From the NCBI RefSeq assembly GCF_946478835.1, contig NZ_CAMLDV010000072.1, positions 1 to 17,551 on the forward strand: a stretch of 17,551 nucleotides of DNA. The letters run 5' to 3'. A model generated the notes under the pieces. The model saw only the letters and a list, made by a program, of their open reading frames with translations, was not told where the DNA came from and ran no database searches. Source of the stretch: an uncultured Bdellovibrio sp. (GTDB lineage Bacteria > Bdellovibrionota > Bdellovibrionia > Bdellovibrionales > Bdellovibrionaceae). Positions 1 through 5,903 of the stretch are shown in pieces. The first letter of the stretch is position 1. Every line of letters starts with the position of its first letter. The position numbers and the translations under genes are program-made.

Positions 1-513
1 CGTAAAGGTTCGTTTATTGAAAAAGGTGCCATCCTGATGCCTTCTTACGTGAACATCGGTGCTTACGTCGGATCCGGCACAATGGTCGACACTTGGGCGA
101 CAGTCGGCTCTTGCGCACAGATCGGTAAAAACGTGCATCTTTCTGGCGGCGTCGGTATCGGTGGCGTTCTTGAACCTGTGCAAGCAAGTCCTGTCATCGT
201 TGAAGATAATGCCTTTATTGGCAGTCGCTGCATCGTTGTTGAAGGAGCGGTGATTGAAGAAGGGGCGGTTCTTGGCGCAGGCGTGACTATCACAGCCAGT
301 ACAAAAATTATCGATGTTACAGGCTCTTCTCCTGTTGAATACAAAGGTCGCGTGCCTGCCAACTGTGTTGTGATTCCTGGAACACAAATGAAAGATTTTG
401 CAGCAGGAAAATACGGCGTACCTTGTGCGCTGATCATTGGAAAAAGAAAACCAAGTACAGACCTAAAGACATCTTTGACAGACGCTCTTCGCGACTATCA
501 AGTGAGCGTTTAA
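1..513 (+). CDS. dapD: DapD, tetrahydrodipicolinate N-succinyltransferase (3' part only)
   Basis: Cytosolic enzyme of the succinylase branch of DAP/lysine synthesis. It transfers succinyl from succinyl-CoA to 2,3,4,5-tetrahydrodipicolinate. The open frame enters from the left edge and ends at TAA 511-513, so only the last 170 codons are present and the N-terminus lies outside. The visible part is a left-handed beta-helix of hexapeptide repeats with family-specific blocks: [11 protein letters not shown], then [25 protein letters not shown], then [10 protein letters not shown]. These match proteobacterial DapD very closely (from memory of the E. coli protein). The C-terminal tail is variable and ends in LRDYQVSV. 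The stop abuts the stop of the convergent LolC/E-like gene with no intervening base. The only plausible 3'-end signal is the hairpin at 530-555, inside that neighbour. Confidence 0.96.
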   Translation, partial: RKGSFIEKGAILMPSYVNIGAYVGSGTMVDTWATVGSCAQIGKNVHLSGGVGIGGVLEPVQASPVIVEDNAFIGSRCIVVEGAVIEEGAVLGAGVTITASTKIIDVTGSSPVEYKGRVPANCVVIPGTQMKDFAAGKYGVPCALIIGKRKPSTDLKTSLTDALRDYQVSV

Positions 514-1764
514 TTATTTCATTCGAAGAGCATCGGAAGGTTTTACTTCCGATGCGGTTCTTGCCGGAAGATAAGAACCAAACCACGCAATCAAAGCACT
601 GACAACTAAGACACCAAAAACCAGGCTGTAATCGACCAGGGCTGGCAGCGAAGGGTCGTAATAAATTTCGGAAGAAATTAATTTGAGAGGATGAGCTTGA
701 ATATAAAGACTCAATCCCGTACCGATAATCACACCAGTTAAAACTCCCACAGAGGCCAATAGGAAACCCAAAAGCGTAAACGTACGCACGGTCTGTTTTC
801 CGGAAAAACCAATGGTTCGTAAAATCGCAATGTCTCTTCTTTTTTGCGACAACAAAAGAGCCAAGACCGTTAAAATGGAACTTGCTGCGATAATCCCCGC
901 AAGTCCTAAGAAAGTTCCAATAGTCAGCTTTTCCAACTTAAGCGCATACAATAAAGCCGAGTTGCGATCCATCCACGTTTCCACACTGACATCTGAAAAC
1001 TTAAGAAGATCTTCTTTCACATTTTCAACTTTGCTTTCATCTGCGAGCCACACTTCGATACCGAGCTTGCGCATTCCTTCATTGACCAAGGAATTTAAAG
1101 TCTTCTCTCTTTGATAAAAGATATACTGAGAATCCACGTCAGGTAGACTTGTCGTGACGATACGTTTGATTTTAACTCTTTCAAACTTAGGCGTTTCTCC
1201 GGGAGGCAACAACAAGCCCGACGGCGCCACCAACGTCACATAATCGCCTTCAAAGACGCCTAGAGACTGTGCCAAATCAACACCCATGATCACTTCACCG
1301 ACTTCAGGAACATCATGCGGGTCCCAAAAATACGCCGGAGAATCTTTGTCTTGATTTTTTTTCTCCATTTTTTGGAGCTGCTCGATAAAATAGCCAAGAC
1401 TGTCTTTGGTCACTCCCCTTGCAACGCCTCCGCGGAATTGGCCGTCCTGACTGCGAATGATGACGTCTTGAGTTTCATAAACATAGGCTTTGTTTTCCGG
1501 CTCTTCTTTCAGACGCTGAAACACGGGATGTGCTTCAAGTCCCGCTGCTGAAGAAATTCCGGAAGCTTGAACGTAAAGATGCGGCTCCAACCCCAAGATG
1601 CGTTTTTTAATCGACGCATTCATTCCGTTCATCACAAAAAGAACGACAAGAAAGGCTGTCACACTGATCGAGATTCCAATCAACGAAAGCCAGGAGATTC
1701 TGCGAATCAAAGCCCCAGCTCTTTTAGAGAAAATAAAATGACGGAATAAATGACCGACTAACAC
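514..1764 (-). CDS. LolC/LolE-family (FtsX-like) ABC permease
   Basis: Inner-membrane permease of the lipoprotein-releasing LolCDE type (416 aa, the usual length). It has one N-terminal TM (about 23-46), a large periplasmic domain (about 50-275), and three C-terminal TMs (about 281-305, 327-354, 379-400). Family marks are LAQSLGVFEGDYVTLVAPSG at 164-183, the cytoplasmic coupling stretch QKRRDIAILRTIGFS at 307-321, and the terminal P-AR-ASEVKPSDALR motif. It is the last gene of the mlaEFD cluster, 42 nt after mlaD. No LolD ATPase gene is in the window, so the ATPase partner is unknown. The start is GTG. Its Shine-Dalgarno-like AAGGGG lies immediately next to the GTG and inside a 7-bp hairpin. 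An in-frame TGA a few codons upstream excludes an earlier start. LolC and LolE cannot be told apart from sequence reading alone. Confidence 0.88.
   Translation of the reverse strand: MLVGHLFRHFIFSKRAGALIRRISWLSLIGISISVTAFLVVLFVMNGMNASIKKRILGLEPHLYVQASGISSAAGLEAHPVFQRLKEEPENKAYVYETQDVIIRSQDGQFRGGVARGVTKDSLGYFIEQLQKMEKKNQDKDSPAYFWDPHDVPEVGEVIMGVDLAQSLGVFEGDYVTLVAPSGLLLPPGETPKFERVKIKRIVTTSLPDVDSQYIFYQREKTLNSLVNEGMRKLGIEVWLADESKVENVKEDLLKFSDVSVETWMDRNSALLYALKLEKLTIGTFLGLAGIIAASSILTVLALLLSQKRRDIAILRTIGFSGKQTVRTFTLLGFLLASVGVLTGVIIGTGLSLYIQAHPLKLISSEIYYDPSLPALVDYSLVFGVLVVSALIAWFGSYLPARTASEVKPSDALRMK
530..555. terminator. 10-bp perfect hairpin at the dapD/LolC-E convergent junction
   Basis: GCATCGGAAG (530-539) and CTTCCGATGC (546-555) are perfect inverted arms around a 6-nt loop. 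The hairpin starts 17 nt after the dapD stop and lies inside the last codons of the opposing permease gene (residues about 404-412). Neither side has a U-run, so it is not a canonical intrinsic terminator. A 3'-end stabilising stem or a transcription boundary shared by both genes is the likely role (inference). Confidence 0.5.
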
Positions 1765-1792
1765 CCCCTTATCATAGAATTTTCAAAGGGGG
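1764..1792 (-). promoter_or_regulatory. Hairpin masking the start of the LolC/E-like gene
   Basis: On the minus strand, CCCCCTT (1792-1786) can pair perfectly with AAGGGGG (1770-1764) across a 15-nt loop. The 3' arm contains the only Shine-Dalgarno-like sequence of the LolC/E-like gene and runs into its GTG start codon (1764-1762). The stem lies in the 42-nt gap after mlaD. It would be expected to reduce ribosome access and lower expression relative to the mla genes (inference). Confidence 0.45.
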
Positions 1793-1806
1793 ATTCAAGA
1801 CTTTTT

Positions 1807-2763
1807 TTACTTACTGTTGGCTGGAAGGCGCTCTGTGCCTTCTTCTTCTTTAACTTCACGCACACTTCCACGCATGAAGAAACTCTTTTGCATTGCTTTT
1901 AGGACAACCACTGTTTCATTCAACGCTTGGACTAAGCGAACACTAGCACCTGGGAGCTCAGGCTCAACGGCTTGCATTGCAGGCCCTAAAGCTTTTGTCA
2001 CAGTCGCCAAGTTTTGTGTCATCGTTGCAAGGTCTTTGGCAAGATCCGGATTTTGCTCATTGAGTTCAGGCAAAATCTTATTGATCTCTTTTGTCGTGAT
2101 CGCCAAGTTCCCCATGAGTTTTTGCACTCCATCATCATGCGTCGCCTGTTTGGAAAGTTTGATTACTTCCACAGACATCGTATTTAGATTTTTCACCAAA
2201 GGATCAAGCCTGTCGATCACGCGAACCAGACTCTCTGCACGGCTTTTATCCGCAAAAGCATCCATAATGACTTGCATACTCTCTAAGATACCACCCAATT
2301 TCGAGAGGTAAGAGTTCATGTTTTTACCGCTCATGAGAGTCATCAAATCCACTGTTTCAAGAGATTTCACCGCACTCTGCGCCGGAATGACCTCAAATTG
2401 CTCAGTGCCAACAGAAAGATCCAAAACTCTTTCACCGATGATAAAAGGACGAATCAGCTGCACAGTGCTGTTTTCGCGAATTCTATTTTGGAATTTTCCC
2501 AAAACATAAAATCCCACGCGGACTCTGTTATCACTTTCCAGTTCTACAGTTTCAACAGCGCCCGCACGAAGACCCGACATCTGAACCAGAGTTCCCTGAT
2601 GAATTCCATCGGCATTTTCGAAAGTTGTCGTATAGCGAACCTTAGGCTCAAACCAGCCTTGTTTGATGGCGGCACTCAACGCCGTGAGGATCACTCCAAG
2701 AATCGCGAGCATCACGAACAATCCCGCGACTCTTTCAAATTTATTTAACTTCACATTCATCAT
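1807..2763 (-). CDS. mlaD: MlaD-like MCE-domain protein
   Basis: Periplasmic, membrane-anchored MCE protein of a phospholipid/lipid transport ABC system (318 aa). It has an N-terminal TM anchor (about 12-33), one MCE domain (about 40-118, including the F-NADGI--GT-V-M-GL-AG-V pattern at about 48-70), then a long, mostly helical C-terminal half (about 140-300). E. coli MlaD is much shorter (about 180 aa), so the helical tail is an extension like that of other MCE proteins that form tubes or bridges. The start overlaps the end of mlaF: ATG at 2763-2761 shares bases with the mlaF TGA. A second ATG directly follows and could equally be used. Translational coupling is likely. The gene lies between the ATPase and the LolC/E-like permease. 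Confidence 0.9.
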   Translation of the reverse strand: MMNVKLNKFERVAGLFVMLAILGVILTALSAAIKQGWFEPKVRYTTTFENADGIHQGTLVQMSGLRAGAVETVELESDNRVRVGFYVLGKFQNRIRENSTVQLIRPFIIGERVLDLSVGTEQFEVIPAQSAVKSLETVDLMTLMSGKNMNSYLSKLGGILESMQVIMDAFADKSRAESLVRVIDRLDPLVKNLNTMSVEVIKLSKQATHDDGVQKLMGNLAITTKEINKILPELNEQNPDLAKDLATMTQNLATVTKALGPAMQAVEPELPGASVRLVQALNETVVVLKAMQKSFFMRGSVREVKEEEGTERLPANSK

Positions 2764-3470
2764 AGATGAACAACTCTTTTCTCAGGATCTACAGCTTGAT
2801 AGTATAGCTGACCTTCATCCAAGTGAATAATTTGATAAGCAAACAGATTCATGAATTTTTCATCATAAGAACTAATGAAAACATGATTAAAGAAACCTTC
2901 TTTGCGAAGTTTATGGACGTGATCGACAAAGAGATAAACGCTGTCCTGCCCTAAACCCACACTCGGATCATCCAGCAAAAGAACTTGCGGACGCATCACC
3001 AGAGCACGCATTAAACAAGTCAACTTACGCACACGACCCGGCACATGCGCTGGTCTTTCATGAGCGAATTTTTCAACACCAAATTCCTTAAACATGCTTT
3101 CAACACGTTCTTTGGCTTCTGCCGGCGTTACGACTTTATGATAAAGAAGAGGCAACATCAGATTATCAAACAACGTGCGATTGTTAATCAAACCACCGTA
3201 GTCAAACGAATAACCGATTTGCAAACGATACGGCAAAAACTCTTCAAACGACATGTCGACAACGTTTTCACCGTTAATCAAATACTTTCCCGACTGAGGA
3301 ATTTGTAAACCCGCAAGAATCTGCAAAAGCGAACTTTTGCCAGCACCCTCTTCGGCTTTCACCCATAAAATTTCATTCATAGGGAAATCAAATTCAACAT
3401 TTTGAACAATCGGATCCTGTCCGTCATGAGTGAACGATACACCTTCAAACTTAAGATTCTCGATTTTCAT
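2760..3470 (-). CDS. mlaF: MlaF-type ABC ATPase with degenerate catalytic motifs
   Basis: Nucleotide-binding subunit expected to power the MlaE permease (236 aa, normal size). The fold is clearly ABC-ATPase, but most motifs deviate. Walker A at 39-46 is AEEGAGKS, with the first Gly replaced but Lys45 and Ser46 kept. The Q-loop is IGYSFDYGG (85-93), with Asp90 where Gln is usual. The signature LSGGQ is replaced by VPGRV at 143-147. Walker B is VLLLDDP at 163-169, with Asp168 in place of the catalytic Glu. The D-loop reads GLGQDS at 172-177. The H-loop is ISSYDE at 199-204, with Tyr202 in place of His. It may bind ATP yet hydrolyse it slowly or not at all (inference). Its start overlaps the mlaE stop by one base (TAATG) and its stop overlaps the mlaD start, so production is probably coupled. 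Confidence 0.88.
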   Translation of the reverse strand: MKIENLKFEGVSFTHDGQDPIVQNVEFDFPMNEILWVKAEEGAGKSSLLQILAGLQIPQSGKYLINGENVVDMSFEEFLPYRLQIGYSFDYGGLINNRTLFDNLMLPLLYHKVVTPAEAKERVESMFKEFGVEKFAHERPAHVPGRVRKLTCLMRALVMRPQVLLLDDPSVGLGQDSVYLFVDHVHKLRKEGFFNHVFISSYDEKFMNLFAYQIIHLDEGQLYYQAVDPEKRVVHL

Positions 3471-4294
3471 TAGACCACCCCTAAAGTGCGAAGTTGATTT
3501 AGATAAAACAAAGCTGAAATCATTAAATTAAAAATAACGACGAAAATAATACTGTTCACCACAGCCTGAGTTGTGACCTGGGGAACTTCGTGCGGACTGC
3601 GTTTCACAGAGAGTCCTTGAAAACAAGAAACAACGAAAATAATCATGCCGCTAAAACCGTTTTTAAGAAGGAAAATCAGAACGTCTTCTTTAGCAAAAGC
3701 CTTCATCAAAGAATCCGTATAAAACGTAAATGGCATGTCTTGCACAAATCGAGTGACAAGAAAGCCACCGATTAAGGCAATGACATTAAAGTAAAAGGCC
3801 AACCCTAAAACACTGATGATTCCGCCGATAACCCGAGGGAAAACGATGAAACTCAAGGGATTAATCCCCATGCTTTCAAGAGCTTCAATTTCTCTATTCG
3901 CCCGCATATTTCCGACCTCGGAAGCCACCGCAGTTCCGGAACGCGCAATCACCACCAAAGCCACAAGCAATGGGCCCGCTTCACGCAGAACCATCACGAT
4001 CAGAAAGCTCCCGATCATTTGTGTCCCGCCTAAAAGACTTAAGTTCGATAATGACTGCAGAATCATGATAGATCCCACACCGAGAGCTAAAACAGAAATC
4101 AAAGGAAGAGCTTGCCAGCCTGTAAAATAAATCTGTGCGGAAATGACGCCAAAGATCTGTCGAAATCCTTGCGCTTTATCTAAAACCGTCGCACGAAGAG
4201 AAAGATAGACCATCAAGAGGACACGTGCCGTGTACTCCACATTCTTTGTAACAAATCTTCCTAGCGAATCTATCTGCGCCAGTAAAGAAGTCAT
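3470..4294 (-). CDS. mlaE: MlaE-like ABC permease
   Basis: Inner-membrane permease of the Mla/MCE lipid transport system (274 aa, close to the family's usual 260). It shows an N-terminal amphipathic stretch, several hydrophobic spans, and the family core around LREAGPLLVALVVIARSGTA followed by EVGNMRANREIEALESMGI. These read strongly as the MlaE/YrbE signature, with an E-G-MR-N-EIDAL-type cytoplasmic loop. It is the first gene of mlaE-F-D-LolC/E. The ATG at 4294-4292 has a good Shine-Dalgarno GAGGGA (4306-4301), but this lies partly in the loop and partly in the 3' arm of a perfect 9-bp hairpin that ends right at the ATG. The gap to the upstream DUF218 gene is 72 nt and may contain a promoter, so the cluster could be transcribed separately. 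Confidence 0.92.
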   Translation of the reverse strand: MTSLLAQIDSLGRFVTKNVEYTARVLLMVYLSLRATVLDKAQGFRQIFGVISAQIYFTGWQALPLISVLALGVGSIMILQSLSNLSLLGGTQMIGSFLIVMVLREAGPLLVALVVIARSGTAVASEVGNMRANREIEALESMGINPLSFIVFPRVIGGIISVLGLAFYFNVIALIGGFLVTRFVQDMPFTFYTDSLMKAFAKEDVLIFLLKNGFSGMIIFVVSCFQGLSVKRSPHEVPQVTTQAVVNSIIFVVIFNLMISALFYLNQLRTLGVV

Positions 4295-4326
4295 GATAAG
4301 TCCCTCGATTTCTCTAAGGACTTATC
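4295..4326 (-). promoter_or_regulatory. 9-bp perfect inverted repeat abutting the mlaE start codon
   Basis: GATAAGTCC (4295-4303) and GGACTTATC (4318-4326) are perfect inverted arms around a 14-nt loop. In the mlaE transcript the hairpin ends directly against the ATG, and half of the Shine-Dalgarno is in the stem. It could be an RNA switch or thermosensor-like brake on translation, or a DNA operator for a dimeric repressor (inference). No known regulator motif was recognised. Confidence 0.5.
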
Positions 4327-4328
4327 GG

Positions 4329-4357
4329 AAATACGTACAAAAATGCGATTAGATCAA
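4329..4357 (-). promoter_or_regulatory. Candidate mlaE promoter
   Basis: Reading the minus strand, TTGATC (4357-4352) and GTATTT (4334-4329) are separated by 17 bp and resemble a sigma-70 -35/-10 pair, although the -10 is poor. If real, transcription would begin at about the first base of the 9-bp hairpin, so the mRNA would start with that stem. Confidence 0.25.
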
Positions 4358-4366
4358 GGTCCTGAT

Positions 4367-4960
4367 TTAGTAAGCCCAAAGAGAGTAAAACAGGGATTTT
4401 AAAGCTTCAAAGTTCGTCTCCCAGACGGAAGACTCGTATCGACCACCCACAATGGAGTGTTTTTGAATGTAGATGTTTTCAGGAAACGTTGCCCGAAAAG
4501 TTTGGTAAGAGCGATACATATGAAGACGTGACGTCACCAATAAAATATCCCGACACTTCAATGCCTCCACAATAGGAAGACTTTGTTGGGCATTGCCGTA
4601 GGTTGTTTCAGAGCGACGATCTAAGACAACGTCATTCTCAGAAAGATTTCCATAAAAAGACCACACAGGCATAATTTCACGAAGTCGTGCGTTGGAGTAA
4701 ACGCCAGAGATAATCAACTTCTTTACATTTTGGTTAGCGAGAAGATCAAAACCTTCTCGCACTCTGCCCGCGCCCCCGGTCAACACCACAGCACAATCCG
4801 CTGTCGGTGTTTTCAACCAGGACTGCACCGTCTCTTTTTGGACTTTTTGATATTCATCGTAAAAACGATAAACCACAACACCGCTTAAAAGCAGCAAAGC
4901 CCAAAAAGATTTCGATCGCAGCAAAGACTTAGCGATGCGCAATGACTTCGATCTCCACAT
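4367..4960 (-). CDS. DUF218 (YdcF/ElyC/SanA-like) membrane protein
   Basis: Family of envelope-associated proteins with a Rossmann-like DUF218 domain, some linked to envelope integrity. The exact reaction is unknown. The 197-aa protein has a positively charged N-terminus, one TM (about 19-33), and a DUF218 domain facing the periplasm (about 54-190). Conserved blocks are DCAVVLTGGAGRVREGFDLL (55-74), the KKLIISG strand (80-86), RRSETTYGNA (115-124) and ILLVTSRLHMYRS (139-151). All correspond to the family's G-G--R---G, E--ST-T-EN and TS--H--R motifs. The ATG overlaps the 3' end of ridA by 32 nt. The upstream AAAAGG at suitable spacing supports this start, and there is no later ATG before the TM. 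It is the last gene of the OMP-ridA-DUF218 group. Confidence 0.85.
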   Translation of the reverse strand: MWRSKSLRIAKSLLRSKSFWALLLLSGVVVYRFYDEYQKVQKETVQSWLKTPTADCAVVLTGGAGRVREGFDLLANQNVKKLIISGVYSNARLREIMPVWSFYGNLSENDVVLDRRSETTYGNAQQSLPIVEALKCRDILLVTSRLHMYRSYQTFRATFPENIYIQKHSIVGGRYESSVWETNFEALKSLFYSLWAY

Positions 4961-5306
4961 TAACGCCTTTTGGAAGTCCTGCTACAGCGACAGTGGAACG
5001 TGCTGGAGGAGCTTCTTTAAATGCCTTTGCATAAACTTCATTCACTGTCACAAAGTCACTCATGTTCGTGATGAAGATTGTTGTCTTAATGATGTTGCCG
5101 AAATTCATACCCGCCGCAGAAAGAACAGCGTCGATGTTTCTCATCACCATCTCAGTTTGCGTTCTAATATCACCGGTAAAAACCTCGTTTGTCTTTGGAT
5201 CAATAGAGATTTGACCAGAGCAAAACAAAAAATCGCCCATTTGCACAGCTTGAGAATAAGGACCAACCGCTTTAGGAGCATTGTCTGTGTGAATAACTTT
5301 TTTCAT
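4929..5306 (-). CDS. ridA: RidA family enamine/imine deaminase
   Basis: Small cytosolic trimeric enzyme that hydrolyses reactive enamines/imines (such as 2-aminoacrylate) formed by PLP enzymes, protecting those enzymes. Length is 125 aa, typical. Family features are A-GPYSQAV at 13-21, FCSGQI at 28-33, the QTEMVMRNIDAVLSAAG helix (50-66), and the active-site stretch PARSTVAVAGLPKG (101-114) with catalytic Arg103, followed by EIEVIA with its conserved Glu residues. All key residues are present, so it should be active. The ATG has a strong Shine-Dalgarno, AAGAGAGG. This begins within the stop codon of the upstream beta-barrel gene (12 nt gap), so the two are probably co-transcribed. The gene's end overlaps the DUF218 gene by 32 nt. 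Confidence 0.95.
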   Translation of the reverse strand: MKKVIHTDNAPKAVGPYSQAVQMGDFLFCSGQISIDPKTNEVFTGDIRTQTEMVMRNIDAVLSAAGMNFGNIIKTTIFITNMSDFVTVNEVYAKAFKEAPPARSTVAVAGLPKGVNVEIEVIAHR

Positions 5307-5318
5307 GTAAAACCTCTC

Positions 5319-5807
5319 TTAGAAATAAAAAATAATACCAGCGTTAAACGGACCATCGGCAATAGTTCTGAAGCGAACATTGTCAGCCGAAATCACGCCC
5401 ACGCCACCTTCAAATGTGAAAGCCAATGAATCCAAACCAGTAAAGAAGAACTCTCCGCCAAAAAGAGCGTTCAATTCAAAACCAGATTCTTTGTCGCCTG
5501 CTGTTTCAAAGTTCACAAGCCCTACTGAGCCGCCCATGTAGAAGTTCATATTGTCTTCTTTGAAAACCACACGACGTACACCTGCATTGAAAGAGAACTT
5601 TGAATAATCTTTTTGCGTGTCTATCCCCAAGCCCCCCGTCACGGAAAGATCCGGTGCAAAGTGATAAACTGCCGCAAGTTCCGGCAAATCCAAAGAAGTG
5701 TTTTTCTTTACACCCACTCCTAAACGGTTGGACAATTCCTTAGCTTCTACACTTCCCGCCAATGCCATCAAGCAAAAGGAGAGCGCTACTGCCATCTTTT
5801 TAAGCAT
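5319..5807 (-). CDS. Small outer-membrane beta-barrel protein
   Basis: A 162-aa secreted protein with a classical signal peptide (residues 1-22, cleavage after VEA) and alternating hydrophobic strands rich in Gly, Phe and Tyr (for example DLSVTGGLGI, FSFNAGVRRVVF, MNFYMGGSVGLVNF, AFTFEGGVGVI). It ends NAGIIFYF with a C-terminal aromatic residue, as for BAM-inserted outer-membrane barrels. About 140 mature residues would suit an eight-stranded OmpA/OmpW-size barrel. No specific family is recognised and the ligand, if any, is unknown. The ATG has a good Shine-Dalgarno (GAGGAG, spacing about 6). A candidate sigma-70 promoter lies about 35-65 bp upstream. It appears to lead the operon with ridA and the DUF218 gene. 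Confidence 0.75.
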   Translation of the reverse strand: MLKKMAVALSFCLMALAGSVEAKELSNRLGVGVKKNTSLDLPELAAVYHFAPDLSVTGGLGIDTQKDYSKFSFNAGVRRVVFKEDNMNFYMGGSVGLVNFETAGDKESGFELNALFGGEFFFTGLDSLAFTFEGGVGVISADNVRFRTIADGPFNAGIIFYF

Positions 5808-5842
5808 TTTGACTCCTCATTTCTATTTTTTAAAGCCACTTT

Positions 5843-5871
5843 ATTAAATGCAAAACGCGGAGAGCGCGCAA
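5843..5871 (-). promoter_or_regulatory. Candidate promoter of the beta-barrel-ridA-DUF218 operon
   Basis: On the minus strand, TTGCGC (5871-5866) and TTTAAT (5848-5843) are separated by exactly 17 bp. The -10 matches the sigma-70 consensus at 5 of 6 positions and the -35 at 3. Predicted transcription start is near 5836, giving a leader of about 30 nt that contains the GAGGAG ribosome site. A short CGCG/CGCG stem in the spacer followed by TTTT could also help end the upstream HD-GYP transcript. Confidence 0.45.
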
Positions 5872-5903
5872 AAGGATTCTGCTTCTTACAAGAGGTGTCA
5901 TTC

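Noticed and set aside
63..437. Long antisense frames over dapD and similar shadows over other genes
   Set aside because: They lie opposite or out of frame with strongly conserved genes and show no family features.
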